64,000 bases of DNA from Sciscionella sediminilitoris (GTDB lineage Bacteria > Actinomycetota > Actinomycetes > Mycobacteriales > Pseudonocardiaceae). The translations under genes and the position numbers were made by a program. The notes under the pieces are model-generated. The model searched no databases. It saw nothing but the letters and a program-made list of their open reading frames with translations, and had not been told where the DNA came from. Shown piece by piece: positions 41,240 through 50,932 of this stretch. Location: positions 160,817-224,816 of the forward strand of contig NZ_JALM01000016.1 of assembly GCF_000737195.2 (NCBI RefSeq), written 5' to 3'. Every line of letters starts with the position of its first letter. Position 1 is the stretch's first letter.

Positions 41240-42114
41240 CAGCTCGCCTCCGGATGCGCGCGTGCCACGCTCTGCAGTTCGGCGAGCACATACCCCATGG
41301 CCTCGGTGTGCAAGCCGTCCCGTCCGGTGCGCCCGGCCACCCCGGCCAGTGGGGCGCGCTCCGGGAGGCTCAGTCCCGCGGCCGCGCAGACCTGTGCCAG
41401 TACCGCGTCGAACTCCGCGCGGGTCTCGGCGGGATCCACCGCGACACCCGCGAGCGCGCGCTCCACCTCGTGGGTGGCGAACAGTTCCCCGACCAGTGGC
41501 CAGATTCCGTCCAGTGCGCTCTGCATCCGCTGGTGCGAGACCGCGGTGCCGTCGCCGAGCCGGACCACCCAGTCCGCGGCGTACTCCCGGTGATAGGTCA
41601 GTTCGGGTACCGCCTTCGCCGCGATGGCCGCGAGCACCGGATCCCGCGAGTCCCGCAGTCGCTGCATGACCGCGAGCCGCCAGGTACCGAACACCAGGAC
41701 CGTGGCGAGCAGTTCGGCGAAGTCCCCGTGCGCGTGTTCGGTGAGCCGGACATTGCGGAACTCGGACTCGGCTCGGAAGAACGCGTACTCGTCCTCGCCA
41801 CGCCCGGATCCGTCCGCCCGGCCCGCCCTGGTCAGCAACAGCCGCGCCTGGCCGAGCAGATCGAGGCCGATATTGGCGATCGCGACCTCGTCCTCGAGCT
41901 CCGGCGCCCTGGTGCACCACTGCTGCAGGCGGTGCGAGGCGATCAGCGCGTCATCCCCGAGCATCAGGCAGTAGGCGGCGAGCGCCGCACCGTCCACATC
42001 GGACGGCACGCTGGTGTCCACACCGGACAGTGGGTCGTCGAAGCCGGTGCCGAACGCCCAGCGCGCGTCGTCCTGTGCCTCGGCGAGCGCCTCGTAGGCA
42101 TTGTCGAAACTCAT
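41236..42114 (-). CDS. paaC: phenylacetyl-CoA epoxidase subunit PaaC
   Basis: A 292-aa ferritin-like structural subunit of the PaaABC(E) epoxidase. It has DDALIASHRLQQWCTRAPELEDEVAIANIGLDLLGQAR and ESEFRNVRLTEHAHGDFAEL helices. It forms the heterodimer with PaaA and stabilises it, but has no functional diiron site in known members. Length is slightly above the E. coli protein (248 aa). It begins 7 bases after paaB and overlaps paaD by 4 bases. Confidence 0.93.
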   Translation of the reverse strand: MSFDNAYEALAEAQDDARWAFGTGFDDPLSGVDTSVPSDVDGAALAAYCLMLGDDALIASHRLQQWCTRAPELEDEVAIANIGLDLLGQARLLLTRAGRADGSGRGEDEYAFFRAESEFRNVRLTEHAHGDFAELLATVLVFGTWRLAVMQRLRDSRDPVLAAIAAKAVPELTYHREYAADWVVRLGDGTAVSHQRMQSALDGIWPLVGELFATHEVERALAGVAVDPAETRAEFDAVLAQVCAAAGLSLPERAPLAGVAGRTGRDGLHTEAMGYVLAELQSVARAHPEASW

Positions 42115-42121
42115 GGCTCAC

Positions 42122-42415
42122 CTACATGTGGGGAACGTTGTCGGGGATCTCGTAGAAGGTCGGATGCCGGTACACCTTGTCCCCGCTCGGCGCGAAGAAC
42201 GGGTCCTTCTCGTCCGGGCTGGACGCGGTGATGTCCGCGGCGGCGACCACCCAGATGCTCACGCCCTCGTTGCGCCTGGTGTAGAGATCCCGCGCGTTGC
42301 GCAGCGCCATCCGGTCGTCCGCCGCGTGCAGCGAACCGACGTGCACATGGTTGAGGCCGCGCTTGCCGCGCACGAACACCTCGTACAGCGGCCAGTCCTT
42401 CCGCACTTCACTCAT
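42122..42415 (-). CDS. paaB: phenylacetyl-CoA epoxidase subunit PaaB
   Basis: A 97-aa small subunit. It has [50 protein letters not shown], the whole PaaB signature. It bridges the PaaAC dimers and is needed for activity in vivo. The start overlaps the paaA stop (ATGA). Length is normal for the family. Confidence 0.93.
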   Translation of the reverse strand: MSEVRKDWPLYEVFVRGKRGLNHVHVGSLHAADDRMALRNARDLYTRRNEGVSIWVVAAADITASSPDEKDPFFAPSGDKVYRHPTFYEIPDNVPHM

Positions 42416-43353
42416 GCCGCGCTCCTTTCCCGATCACGCTGCTTGGCGGCGTGCGCCGCGGCGGCCTCGCGGACCCAGGCCCCGTCCTCGTGCGCGGCCC
42501 GGCGCTTCGCGATCCGCTCGGCATTGCACGGGCCGTTGCCCTTGAGGATCTGTTTGAACTCGTCCCAGTCGATGGCACCGAAGTCGTAGTGCCCGCGCTC
42601 GGCGTTCCAGGACAGTTCCGCATCGGGGAGGGTGACCCCGAGCGCCTCGGCCTGCGGCACGCTCATGTCCACGAACCGCTGGCGCAGCTCGTCATTGGTG
42701 TGCCGCTTGATCTTCCAGGCCATGGACTGCTCGGTGTTCGGGGAGTCCGCGTCCGGCGGGCCGAACATCATCAGCGAGGGCCACCACCACCGGTTCGTGG
42801 CCTCCTGCACCATCTCCCGCTGTGCCTCGGTGCCGCGCATCATCGTCATCAGCAGCTCGTAGCCCTGCCGCTGGTGGAAGGACTCCTCCTTGCAGATCCG
42901 GATCATCCCGCGCGCGTAGGGCCCGTAACTGCTGCGGCACAACGGAACCTGATTGCAGATCGCCGCCCCGTCCACCAGCCAGCCGATCACCCCGACATCG
43001 GCGAAGGTGACCGTCGGATAGTTGAAGATCGAGGAGTACTTCTGCGCCCCGCTGATCAGCTTCTCGGTCAGCTCGGTGCGGTCCGCGCCGAGGGTTTCCG
43101 CCGCGGAGTACAGGTACAGCCCGTGCCCCGCCTCGTCCTGCACCTTCGCCAGCAGGATCGCCTTGCGCCGCAAGGAAGGCGCGCGGGTGATCCAGTTGCC
43201 CTCCGGCTGCATGCCGATGATCTCGGAGTGCGCGTGCTGGGAGATCTGGCGGATCATCGTCTTGCGGTAGCCCTCCGGGACCCAGTCGCGCGGTTCCAGC
43301 CGCTGGTCCCGGGCGATGGTGTCCTCGAACCTCCGCTCCAGTTCCTCGGTCAT
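42412..43353 (-). CDS. paaA: phenylacetyl-CoA epoxidase catalytic subunit PaaA
   Basis: A 313-aa diiron monooxygenase subunit. The ferritin-like core has the ligand motifs [10 protein letters not shown] and [12 protein letters not shown] (E-x-x-H pairs), and [15 protein letters not shown] near the N-terminus. It epoxidises the ring of phenylacetyl-CoA using O2 and electrons from PaaE. It overlaps paaZ by 4 bases upstream and paaB by 4 downstream. Confidence 0.94.
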   Translation of the reverse strand: MTEELERRFEDTIARDQRLEPRDWVPEGYRKTMIRQISQHAHSEIIGMQPEGNWITRAPSLRRKAILLAKVQDEAGHGLYLYSAAETLGADRTELTEKLISGAQKYSSIFNYPTVTFADVGVIGWLVDGAAICNQVPLCRSSYGPYARGMIRICKEESFHQRQGYELLMTMMRGTEAQREMVQEATNRWWWPSLMMFGPPDADSPNTEQSMAWKIKRHTNDELRQRFVDMSVPQAEALGVTLPDAELSWNAERGHYDFGAIDWDEFKQILKGNGPCNAERIAKRRAAHEDGAWVREAAAAHAAKQRDRERSAA

Positions 43354-45386
43354 TCCGTCGCCTCCTTGCTGACCAGTGTGAGCAGGTCGTACTTGGCCAC
43401 CGATTCCTCGTTCTGGTTGGTGACATCCACATCCCAGCGGACCTCGCCGTAGTCCGCGTTCTCCCGCGGCGTGATCCGCTTGGCCGTCAGGGTCACGGTG
43501 AGCGCGTCTCCCGGTTTGACCGGGGTGAGGAACCGGAGGTTCTCCAGCCCGTAGTTGGCCAGTACCGGACCGGGTTCCGGCGAGACGAACAGGCCCGCGG
43601 CGAACGAGACCACCAGGTAGCCGTGCGCCACGATCCCGCCGAAGAGTTCGTTCACGGCCGCGGCTTCCTCATCGGTGTGCGCGTAGAAGGTGTCCCCGGT
43701 GAACTCCGCGAAATGGTCCACATCCGCGCGGGTCACCGTGCGCGGCGCGGTGACCACCGAGTCCCCGATCCGCAGCGTGGCAAGGGATTTCCGGAACGGG
43801 TGCGGGCCATCCGCCTGCCGCCGCGCGCCGGGGACCCATTGCCCGCCGACCGCGGTGAGCACATCCGGGGAACCCTGTACGGCGGTGCGCTGCATGTGGT
43901 GCAGCACGCCGCGGATCCCGCCCATCTCCTCGCCGCCGCCCGCGCGCCCGGGCCCGCCGTGCACCAGCGCGGGAAGCGGGGAACCGTGCCCGGTGGACTC
44001 CTTCGCGTCGGTGGCGTCGAGCACGAGCACTCGCCCGTGCCATGGCGCGAGGCCGCGAACCACGGTGGCCGCGAAGGCGGGATCCCCGGTGACCACCGAG
44101 CCCGCGAGGCTGCCCCGTCCGCGGGCGGCCAGCTCGATCGCCTCCTCGGCCGACTCGTACGGGATCAGCGTGGCGACCGGTCCGAACGCCTCGACCTTGT
44201 GCGGTTCGGCGCGCCCGGTGTCCTCGGCGCGCAGCAGCACCGGAGACACGAAGGCCCCTTGCTCGGCGTCCCCCTCGATCACCTCGGCCCGCTCGGGATC
44301 CCCGTACACCACGCGGGCCGCGCCGAGCAGTGCCTTGAGCGAGCGGCGGACTTCCTCGCGCTGCTCCAGGCTCGCCAGCGCCCCCATCCGCACCCCTTCG
44401 GCATCCGGGTTGCCGACCGTGACCCGCCCCAGTCGCTCGGCGGCCGCCTCCCCGACCGCGTCGATCAGCGCGGCGGGCACGATCGCGCGCCGGATCGCGG
44501 TGCACTTCTGGCCCGCTTTCACGGTCATCTCGGTGACCAGCTGCTTCACGAACAGGTCGAATTCAGGCGTGCCGGGCTGGGCATCGGGGCCCAGGATCGA
44601 GCAGTTGAGCGAATCGGCCTCGGCGTTGAACCGCACCGCGCCGCGCACGATGGCCGGGTGCGCGCGCAGTTTCCGCGCGGTGTCCGCGGACCCGGTGAAC
44701 GAGACCACGTCCTGTTCGGTGACATGGTCGAGCAGATCCCCCGCGCCGCCGCAGATGAACTGCACGGCGCCTTCGGGCAGGATCCCGGATTCCACGATCA
44801 GTTCGACCAGCCGCGCCGTCAGGTAGGCCGTCTGGCTCGCGGGTTTGATCACGCTCGGCACTCCGGCGATGAAGGCGGGCGCCAGTTTCTCCAGCGGGCC
44901 CCAGACCGGGAAGTTGAAGGCGTTGATCTGCACCGCGACCCCGGGCAGCGAGGTCGCGATGTGCTGGCCCAGGAAAGTGCCGCCCTTGGACAGTGGTTCG
45001 ATCCCGCCGTCCAGATAGACGGTGTCGTTGGGCAGCTCCCGCTTGGCCTTGCTCGCGTAGCCGAGTAGTGCGCCGATCCCGCCGTCGATGTCGAACTTGG
45101 AGTCCCCGAGGGTCGCCCCGGTGCGTGCGGAAAGGGCGTAGAGCTCTTCACGGTGTTCACGCAGGTGGCTGCCGAGCGCCTTGAGCAGGGCGGCCCGCTG
45201 GTGAAAGGTCAGTTCGCGCAGCGCGGGTCCGCCGACCCGGCGCCCGTAGTCGAGCACCGCCCCCATGTCGATGCCCGCCGAGGAGATGCGCGCGACCTCC
45301 TCCCCCGTCGCGGCGTCGCGCACCGGCGTGCCGTCCGCGGGGACGTGCCATCCGCCTCGCACATAGCTGCCTGCCACCGGAGCCAT
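43350..45386 (-). CDS. paaZ: bifunctional oxepin-CoA hydrolase/aldehyde dehydrogenase PaaZ
   Basis: A 678-aa fusion enzyme. The aldehyde dehydrogenase domain (about 1-520) has catalytic Glu in [10 protein letters not shown] and Cys in [11 protein letters not shown]. The C-terminal MaoC (R-hydratase) domain (about 530-678) has [18 protein letters not shown] and GIVAHGYLV. It opens the oxepin-CoA ring and oxidises the resulting aldehyde. ATG 45386 has GGAGGTCGG upstream. It leads the paaZABCDE operon and is divergent from paaI. Confidence 0.93.
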   Translation of the reverse strand: MAPVAGSYVRGGWHVPADGTPVRDAATGEEVARISSAGIDMGAVLDYGRRVGGPALRELTFHQRAALLKALGSHLREHREELYALSARTGATLGDSKFDIDGGIGALLGYASKAKRELPNDTVYLDGGIEPLSKGGTFLGQHIATSLPGVAVQINAFNFPVWGPLEKLAPAFIAGVPSVIKPASQTAYLTARLVELIVESGILPEGAVQFICGGAGDLLDHVTEQDVVSFTGSADTARKLRAHPAIVRGAVRFNAEADSLNCSILGPDAQPGTPEFDLFVKQLVTEMTVKAGQKCTAIRRAIVPAALIDAVGEAAAERLGRVTVGNPDAEGVRMGALASLEQREEVRRSLKALLGAARVVYGDPERAEVIEGDAEQGAFVSPVLLRAEDTGRAEPHKVEAFGPVATLIPYESAEEAIELAARGRGSLAGSVVTGDPAFAATVVRGLAPWHGRVLVLDATDAKESTGHGSPLPALVHGGPGRAGGGEEMGGIRGVLHHMQRTAVQGSPDVLTAVGGQWVPGARRQADGPHPFRKSLATLRIGDSVVTAPRTVTRADVDHFAEFTGDTFYAHTDEEAAAVNELFGGIVAHGYLVVSFAAGLFVSPEPGPVLANYGLENLRFLTPVKPGDALTVTLTAKRITPRENADYGEVRWDVDVTNQNEESVAKYDLLTLVSKEATE

Positions 45387-45463
45387 CCGCACCGACCTCC
45401 AATTACCAACCGAATGTTCAGGAAATAGGGTAACGCCGGTGGGCCGATAGCGAAACCCCGTAC

Positions 45464-45511
45464 TTGACAAGCGGCAGGTATCGGGCAGACATTGATAACC
45501 GTCCAATCGGT
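45464..45511 (+). promoter_or_regulatory. paaI-paaK-paaR promoter with PaaR-like operator
   Basis: TTGACA (45464-45469) and a weak -10, GACATT, 18 bases later precede the dyad ACCG-N6-CGGT at 45498-45511, extended by CAGT on the right. The ACCG-N6-CGGT core matches the PaaR site reported for Corynebacterium glutamicum as I recall it. It lies just downstream of the expected start of transcription. A looser copy, ACCGAA-TG-TTCAGG (45409-45422), lies on the paaZ side. Confidence 0.6.
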
Positions 45512-45556
45512 CAGTTTGCAAGGCGGTGTTGCCTCTTGTCTCGTCCGGAGACCGTG

Positions 45557-45958
45557 GTGCGGTCCATGTACGACAACGACCTGGCCTCCCAGGCGCTCGG
45601 GATCGAGCTCGGCGAGGTGGGCACCGGTACGGCGGCCGCGCGGATGCGGGTCACCGAGCGGATGGTCAACGGGCACGACATCGCGCACGGCGGCTACCTG
45701 TTCCTGCTCGCCGATTCCGCCTTCGCCTTCGCCTGCAACAGTCACGGCCCGGTGACCGTGGCCTCCGGCGCCGAGATCAATTTCGTGACCTCGGCCCGGC
45801 TCGGCGATCAGCTGCTCGCCGTCGCCGAGGAACGCACCCGCTACGGGCGTAACGGGATCTGCGATGTGACCGTCTACCGCGAGAACGGCGGCGAGCGCGA
45901 GGTGATCGCGGAGTTCCGGGGCCGCAGCCGGGTGATCGAACGAGAGCAGAGGAGCTGA
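45557..45958 (+). CDS. paaI: phenylacetate-pathway hotdog-fold thioesterase PaaI
   Basis: A 133-aa 4HBT-type thioesterase. It has the family pattern ALGIELGEVGTGTAAARMRVTERMVNGHDIAHGGYLF with the catalytic Asp region ADSAFAFACNSHG. It rescues dead-end hydroxyphenylacetyl-CoA and frees CoA. The start is uncertain: GTG 45557 (GGAG, 6-base spacing) is favoured, ATG 45566 is the alternative. The next gene paaK starts 3 bases after the stop. Confidence 0.88.
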   Translation: MRSMYDNDLASQALGIELGEVGTGTAAARMRVTERMVNGHDIAHGGYLFLLADSAFAFACNSHGPVTVASGAEINFVTSARLGDQLLAVAEERTRYGRNGICDVTVYRENGGEREVIAEFRGRSRVIEREQRS

Positions 45959-45961
45959 CAG

Positions 45962-47281
45962 ATGACCGCCACGAGAAGGCTCGGCGACGCACCGGCACCG
46001 GATTCGCTCAGCGATGCCGAGCGGATGAGCGTGGACGAACTGCGGTCCCGTCAGCTGGAGCGGTTGCGCTGGACCCTCGAACACGCCTACCGGAACGTGC
46101 CGTTCTACCGGGAACGCTTCGACGCGTTCGGGGTACGGCCGGAGGACTGCAAGGAACTCGAGGACCTGGCGAAGTTCCCCTGCACCACCAAGAAGGATCT
46201 GCGCGACCACTACCCCTTCGGCATGCTGGCCGTCCCGGAGCGGCAGCTGCGCCGCATCCACGCATCCAGTGGCACCACCGGGAAACCGACCGTGATCGGC
46301 TACACCGACGGGGACCTCGAGGTCTGGGCGGGAGCACTGGCCCGTTCGATCTTCGCCGCGGGTGGCCGGGCCGGGGACAAGATCCACAATTCCTACGGCT
46401 ACGGACTGTTCACCGGTGGGCTCGGCGCGCACTACGGCATCGAGAAGCTCGGCGCCACCGCGATTCCCGCCTCCGGGGGAATGACCGCGCGGCAGGTGCA
46501 GATCATCACCGACTTCCGCCCGGACGGGATCATGGTGACCCCCTCCTACATGCTCACCCTGCTCGACGAGTTCGAGCGCCAGGGTGTGGATCCCGCGTCC
46601 TGTTCACTGCGTTACGGCGTGTTCGGCGCGGAACCGTGGACCGAGCAGATGCGCCAGGAGATCGAACAGCGGCTGGACCTGCATGCGGTGGACATCTACG
46701 GACTCTCCGAGGTGATGGGGCCCGGTGTCGCCCAGGAATGCGTGGAGTCCAAGGACGGACTGCACATCTGGGAGGACCACTTCTACCCGGAGATCGCCGA
46801 TCCCGTCGAGGGCACGGTCCTGCCCGACGGGGAGTACGGCGAGCTGCTGTTCACCTCGCTGACCAAGGAAGCGATGCCCGTCATCCGGTACCGCACCCGG
46901 GATCTGAGCACGCTGCGCCCGGGCACCGCGCGGCCCGCGTTCCGGCGTATGGACAAGGTCACCGGGCGCAGCGACGATATGATCATCCTGCGCGGGGTGA
47001 ACATCTTCCCGACCCAGATCGAGGAGATCGTGCTCGGCGTGCAGGGCATGGCACCGCATTTCCAGATCAAGCTCTCCTCGAAGGGGCGGATGGACCACAT
47101 GGAGGTACACGTGGAGGCGAGCCCCGCGACCGGCGCGGACCGCCGCCGCACCGCTGCCGAGGAGATCGCCGCACGCATCAAGGACGGGATCGGCATCAAC
47201 GTCGGCGTCGAGGTCGTCGATCCGGACACCCTGGAGCGTTCGGTCGGCAAACTGCGCCGGGTCGTGGACAACCGCACGTGA
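45962..47281 (+). CDS. paaK: phenylacetate-CoA ligase PaaK
   Basis: A 439-aa adenylate-forming ligase. The P-loop is HASSGTTGKPTVIGYT, followed by YGLFTGGLGAHYG, EIYGLSE-type VDIYGLSEVMGPG, and TGRSDDMIILRGVNIFPTQIE. It converts phenylacetate, ATP and CoA to phenylacetyl-CoA, the first step. GAGGAG precedes ATG 45962. Its TGA overlaps the GTG of paaR. Confidence 0.94.
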   Translation: MTATRRLGDAPAPDSLSDAERMSVDELRSRQLERLRWTLEHAYRNVPFYRERFDAFGVRPEDCKELEDLAKFPCTTKKDLRDHYPFGMLAVPERQLRRIHASSGTTGKPTVIGYTDGDLEVWAGALARSIFAAGGRAGDKIHNSYGYGLFTGGLGAHYGIEKLGATAIPASGGMTARQVQIITDFRPDGIMVTPSYMLTLLDEFERQGVDPASCSLRYGVFGAEPWTEQMRQEIEQRLDLHAVDIYGLSEVMGPGVAQECVESKDGLHIWEDHFYPEIADPVEGTVLPDGEYGELLFTSLTKEAMPVIRYRTRDLSTLRPGTARPAFRRMDKVTGRSDDMIILRGVNIFPTQIEEIVLGVQGMAPHFQIKLSSKGRMDHMEVHVEASPATGADRRRTAAEEIAARIKDGIGINVGVEVVDPDTLERSVGKLRRVVDNRT

Positions 47282-47883
47282 CGACGGCGGCGAAGCGCGG
47301 AAGGCCCGGCTACGACCTCGAGTCCCTGCTCGCGGTCGCCGTCACGCTGTTCAACGAGCGCGGCTACGACGGCACCAGCATGGAGGACCTGGCGCGCAAA
47401 CTCGGCATCACCAAGTCCGCCATCTATCACCACGTGCCGAGCAAACAGGAGCTGCTGCGGCTGGCCGTGAACCGCGCCCTGGACGGTCTGTTCGCCCGGG
47501 TCGGCGAGCTGGAATCGTTGCCGGACAAGGCGATCGAGCGCCTGGAGTATCTGGTGCGCGGCAGTGTGCGGGTGCTCGCCGAACAGCTGCCGTTCGTCAC
47601 CCTGCTGCTGCGCATCCGGGGCAATACCGAGGTGGAGCGGGCCGCGCTGGCCCGGCGCAAGCAGTTCGACAGGATCGTCGCGGATCTGGTCGAGCGGGCC
47701 GCGCGGGATGGCGACCTACGCGCCGACGTGGACCCCGCGACGGCTGCGCGCCTGCTGTTCGGCATGGTCAACTCGCTGGTCGAGTGGTACCGCCCGCGCA
47801 GCAATGGGGAGCTGGACGGGGCCGCCCTCGCCGACACCGTCGCCGCCGTGGCCTTCGACGGCCTGCGTACCCGGAACCCGTGA
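47278..47883 (+). CDS. paaR: TetR-family phenylacetate regulator PaaR
   Basis: A 201-aa TetR repressor. HTH: MEDLARKLGITKSAIYHHVPSKQELL (about 37-62). The C-terminal part has LEYLVRGSVRVLAEQLPFVTLLLRIRGNTEVE. GTG 47278 overlaps paaK. Location within the paa operon and the PaaR-like operator upstream support the name; phenylacetyl-CoA as the inducer is family knowledge. Confidence 0.87.
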   Translation: MTTAAKRGRPGYDLESLLAVAVTLFNERGYDGTSMEDLARKLGITKSAIYHHVPSKQELLRLAVNRALDGLFARVGELESLPDKAIERLEYLVRGSVRVLAEQLPFVTLLLRIRGNTEVERAALARRKQFDRIVADLVERAARDGDLRADVDPATAARLLFGMVNSLVEWYRPRSNGELDGAALADTVAAVAFDGLRTRNP

Positions 47884-47912
47884 CCATCGCCTGGAATCCG
47901 AGGAGTCCTGAA

Positions 47913-48281
47913 GTGCACCCGCTCGTTCATCTCGGCAGGCTCACCTTCGAGACCGACGACGAGGCGCTCGAACGGGAGATCCGTGCCGTTCTCGCGCCGG
48001 AGGCAACCTTGCGCCTCAACGGCAGGGAAACCGACCTCGCCGGATACCTCATGCACGTCCGGGAGCTGCGTTCGGGCATACGGGACGGCACGCTCACGGT
48101 GATCGACGAGATCCGGGCCGAAGACGCTCTCGCGGCCCGGGTCGCCGTGCGGATGCAGCTGACGGACGGATCCGCGGTGCACGGTGAATCACATCTGATC
48201 GGCCGCATCGGTGCCGACGGCCGGCTCACCAGGATGACCGAGATCGGCCGCCTGATCGGCGAGACGGACGATCCGGCCTAG
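47913..48281 (+). CDS. SnoaL-like/NTF2-fold protein
   Basis: A 122-aa protein with an NTF2-like cone pattern: ALEREIRAVLAPEATLRLNGRETDLAGYLMHVREL, then RVAVRMQLTDGSAVHGESHLIGRI. It follows paaR. GTG 47913 with GAGGAG at 47900-47905 is preferred; an in-frame GTG at 47880 overlapping the paaR stop is possible. Similar proteins bind or isomerise small molecules. A role in the paa pathway is not established. Confidence 0.75.
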   Translation: MHPLVHLGRLTFETDDEALEREIRAVLAPEATLRLNGRETDLAGYLMHVRELRSGIRDGTLTVIDEIRAEDALAARVAVRMQLTDGSAVHGESHLIGRIGADGRLTRMTEIGRLIGETDDPA

Positions 48282-48283
48282 GC

Positions 48284-50170
48284 TCACTGCCCCTGCGCGC
48301 TGCAGTGCGGCGTTCCCGCGGGCACATCCAGGCTCGGGTTGCGGTCGAAGAATCCGTACGGTTTCAGGGTGAATCCGCAGCGGTCGACCGGCATGATCGG
48401 CCAGTCCTCCGGGCGCGGGAAATGGGTGAGCCCGAAGGTGTGCCAGACGACCAGATCGGTGCCCTCCAGGGATTCGTCGCCCGCCACGTATTCCGGTAGC
48501 CCGGTGCCCCCGCCGCTCTGATTGACGAACTCCCCTGCCGGCCACCGCTGCCCTTCCCGGTACCGGCTGACCCACAGATGGTGGCGGGCGAACGCGGCCC
48601 GGCCCGCGATGGAGGAATCCGGATCCGCGAGCATCGTCGGCTGCCCTTGCGGGTAGAGCGCGTAGCCGACCGGTTGCCCGAGCCGGTTGGTACGTTCGGG
48701 GTTCACCACGTGCCAGACCCGGCCCGCTCCCGGATCGGCATCCCGGCACGCCGCGAGCTCCGAATCCAGGCGGCGGCTCGTGCTGGTGAACGCGTTGCCG
48801 TACGGATTGTCCGCACCGCGCGGGACCCTGGCCGCCTGCACCTCATCGACGGCATTGGACTCACCGTCGACCATCATGTCCAGCCGCGCGCAGAACAGGT
48901 GCTGGTGGTACGGCGCACCGAGGCCGGGGGCCACCTCGTTCGCCCAGCGATACCCTTCGCCCTGGTACGCCGAGGTGAACACCACTCCGGTCGCCTTGCA
49001 CTCCAGTTCGATCGTGCCGTCCAGGTAGAGGTACCAGTAGAAGCCGTAGTCGTAATTGCCGACGGTGACGAAGAAGGAGATGACCAAGCGCCGCTGCCGT
49101 TGGGTGCGCGCGGATCCGGTGAACACATCGGTGTGCTTGCTCAGCACCCCGGCGTCCTCCTCGTGCATGCAGATCGCGTTCTCGATCGTGCGAGGCTCCC
49201 CGTGGTCGTCGGCGAGTACCGCGTCGAAGTAGTGGATCTCGCCGAGACAGTCACATCCGAGCCGCAGTGCATTGGTCTGCTTGCCGAGCAGGTACTCCCC
49301 CGCGTCGAAGTAGTTCTGCCAGAACCGGACCGGGCTCGGATCACCGTAGGGCACCACCATCTCCGCGACGGAGGCACGGTAGACGATCGGGCGGCCACCG
49401 AAACCGAGCTGGTGCAGCACCAGACCCTCGCGCGGATCGAACCCGATGCGCAGATCCCATTCGTGCCAGTGCACCGCGTCCCCGTCCACGGTGAAGCTCG
49501 GCCCCTCGGGCTGTTCGATGTGGATCGGGCGCAGATCGGTGCGCGGAGCCCCGGCCTGTTCCGGATCGTCGAAATTCCCTTCCTCGCGCGGAATCGGGTG
49601 CACGGCCTCGTCGATCACCTGCAGTACACGCCCGGCGATCAGGTCCACATAGGCGACAAGCCCGTCGATCGGGTGCGCCCAGGGATGATCGGATTCGCGG
49701 TGCCGCAGGAAACCGAGCACCCGCAGCATCCGCTTGCCGCGCTCCCCCTCGATGCCGAAGCTGCCCGCGGACAACGGACAGGCGCACACCAGGTCCGTCT
49801 GCTCGATCCCGCGCCGGGCGAGTGCGGCGCTCCAGCGTTCGTCGGCGGCCACGATCTCCCCGACCCGCTCGAATTCCCCGTCCAGAATGGGCGGCTGCCC
49901 CTCGGTGGCCACGTCGATCTCGCGCACCGACTCCACCGCGCCCGCACCGAGCGAGACGATCGCGTGCCGTGCCGTTCCGGTGGCCGTGTCCAGCAACAGC
50001 ACCTCGGTCCTGCGCTCGGTTTCGCGCGCATCGAGCACCGCGGACTTCGGCGGTTCGAGCAGGCCGAGGAACGGGAACCGGGTGCTTTCCGTGACGAGCC
50101 CTGCCTTGTCCAGGACGGTCCGGGTGTCCCGGATCTCCTCCGCGCTCAACCGGTCGAGTGGGTGGGCCAT
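48284..50170 (-). CDS. copper-containing primary-amine oxidase
   Basis: A 628-aa topaquinone amine oxidase. The cofactor precursor is Tyr373 in TVGNYDYGF. Catalytic base is Asp289 in YFDAGEYLLG. Copper ligands are His422 and His424 in YHQHLF, and His583 in LTHFPRPEDW. Two small N-terminal domains precede the large beta-sandwich. No signal peptide, so it is cytosolic, like the Arthrobacter phenylethylamine oxidase. It converts primary amines to aldehydes, H2O2 and ammonia. Its place beside the paa genes suggests phenylethylamine as a substrate (inference). Confidence 0.92.
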   Translation of the reverse strand: MAHPLDRLSAEEIRDTRTVLDKAGLVTESTRFPFLGLLEPPKSAVLDARETERRTEVLLLDTATGTARHAIVSLGAGAVESVREIDVATEGQPPILDGEFERVGEIVAADERWSAALARRGIEQTDLVCACPLSAGSFGIEGERGKRMLRVLGFLRHRESDHPWAHPIDGLVAYVDLIAGRVLQVIDEAVHPIPREEGNFDDPEQAGAPRTDLRPIHIEQPEGPSFTVDGDAVHWHEWDLRIGFDPREGLVLHQLGFGGRPIVYRASVAEMVVPYGDPSPVRFWQNYFDAGEYLLGKQTNALRLGCDCLGEIHYFDAVLADDHGEPRTIENAICMHEEDAGVLSKHTDVFTGSARTQRQRRLVISFFVTVGNYDYGFYWYLYLDGTIELECKATGVVFTSAYQGEGYRWANEVAPGLGAPYHQHLFCARLDMMVDGESNAVDEVQAARVPRGADNPYGNAFTSTSRRLDSELAACRDADPGAGRVWHVVNPERTNRLGQPVGYALYPQGQPTMLADPDSSIAGRAAFARHHLWVSRYREGQRWPAGEFVNQSGGGTGLPEYVAGDESLEGTDLVVWHTFGLTHFPRPEDWPIMPVDRCGFTLKPYGFFDRNPSLDVPAGTPHCSAQGQ

Positions 50171-50226
50171 CGTGCTCGCTCCTCCGATGCTGGTGTGTCC
50201 TCATTGCCACGTAGCGATGGCCGTTT

Positions 50227-50254
50227 ATTCTACGGTCGTCCGGTCAAAAATCAA
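50227..50254 (-). promoter_or_regulatory. amine oxidase promoter
   Basis: On the minus strand TTGATT (50254-50249) and TAGAAT (50232-50227) are 16 bases apart, inside an AT-rich patch. The leader to ATG 50170 is about 50 bases and includes GGAGGAG 6-12 bases before the start. The TetR gene starts divergently 55 bases to the right and may act here. Confidence 0.55.
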
Positions 50255-50308
50255 GAGAGGTCACCGATCCCCGGAACCGGCCGCACTCCCGGCGCTTAAG
50301 CTGCATCC

Positions 50309-50923
50309 ATGCCCAAGCTCGTCGACCACGAGGCCAAGCGCCGGGAGATCGTGCGCGCGGTACTGCGGATCACCAAACGGGGCGGCCTGCACACCGCGAC
50401 CATGCGGGAGATCGCCACCGAGGCGGGTCAGGCCAACGGCGGCATCGCGCACTACTTCCGGAACAAGGAGGAACTGCTCGTCGCGGCGTTCGAGCACATC
50501 TTCAGCGAGACCAACCGCAGGGCCTATGCCGCGATCGGCGAGGCCGAAGGACTCACCGCGGTACGCAGGCTGTGCCTGGAGATCATGCCACTGGACGAGC
50601 AGCGGATCGCCGAAGCGCGCATCGCGGTGAGCTTCTGGGGCCGCGCGGTGCACGATACGGAGATGTCCGCCCTGCAGGACGCCGATATGCGCGCCTGGCG
50701 GGCCCAACTGCACAGCTACCTCGTCACCGCGCGGGACAACGGCGAGATCCGCGCGGATGCGGAGCTGCAGCCCGTTGTCGACGAGCTGCTCGCCACCACG
50801 ATGGGGTTCCAGGCGAACGTGCTGATGAATCCGGAGGCGACCACCCCGGCGCGGCAGATCGCCGTGCTGGACGCGATCCTGTCCCGGCTCCGCTCGGGTG
50901 GCCTTGGCGCGGCATCTGGGTAG
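50309..50923 (+). CDS. TetR-family regulator (BetI-like)
   Basis: A 204-aa TetR protein. HTH: TMREIATEAGQANGGIAHYFRNKEELLVAAF (about 31-61). The C-terminal region (PLDEQRIAEARIAVSFW) fits the BetI-type ligand domain. It is divergent from the amine oxidase gene, the typical layout for a local repressor. Phenylethylamine or its aldehyde would be a logical effector (inference). Confidence 0.88.
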   Translation: MPKLVDHEAKRREIVRAVLRITKRGGLHTATMREIATEAGQANGGIAHYFRNKEELLVAAFEHIFSETNRRAYAAIGEAEGLTAVRRLCLEIMPLDEQRIAEARIAVSFWGRAVHDTEMSALQDADMRAWRAQLHSYLVTARDNGEIRADAELQPVVDELLATTMGFQANVLMNPEATTPARQIAVLDAILSRLRSGGLGAASG

Positions 50924-50932
50924 AGTGGCGCC

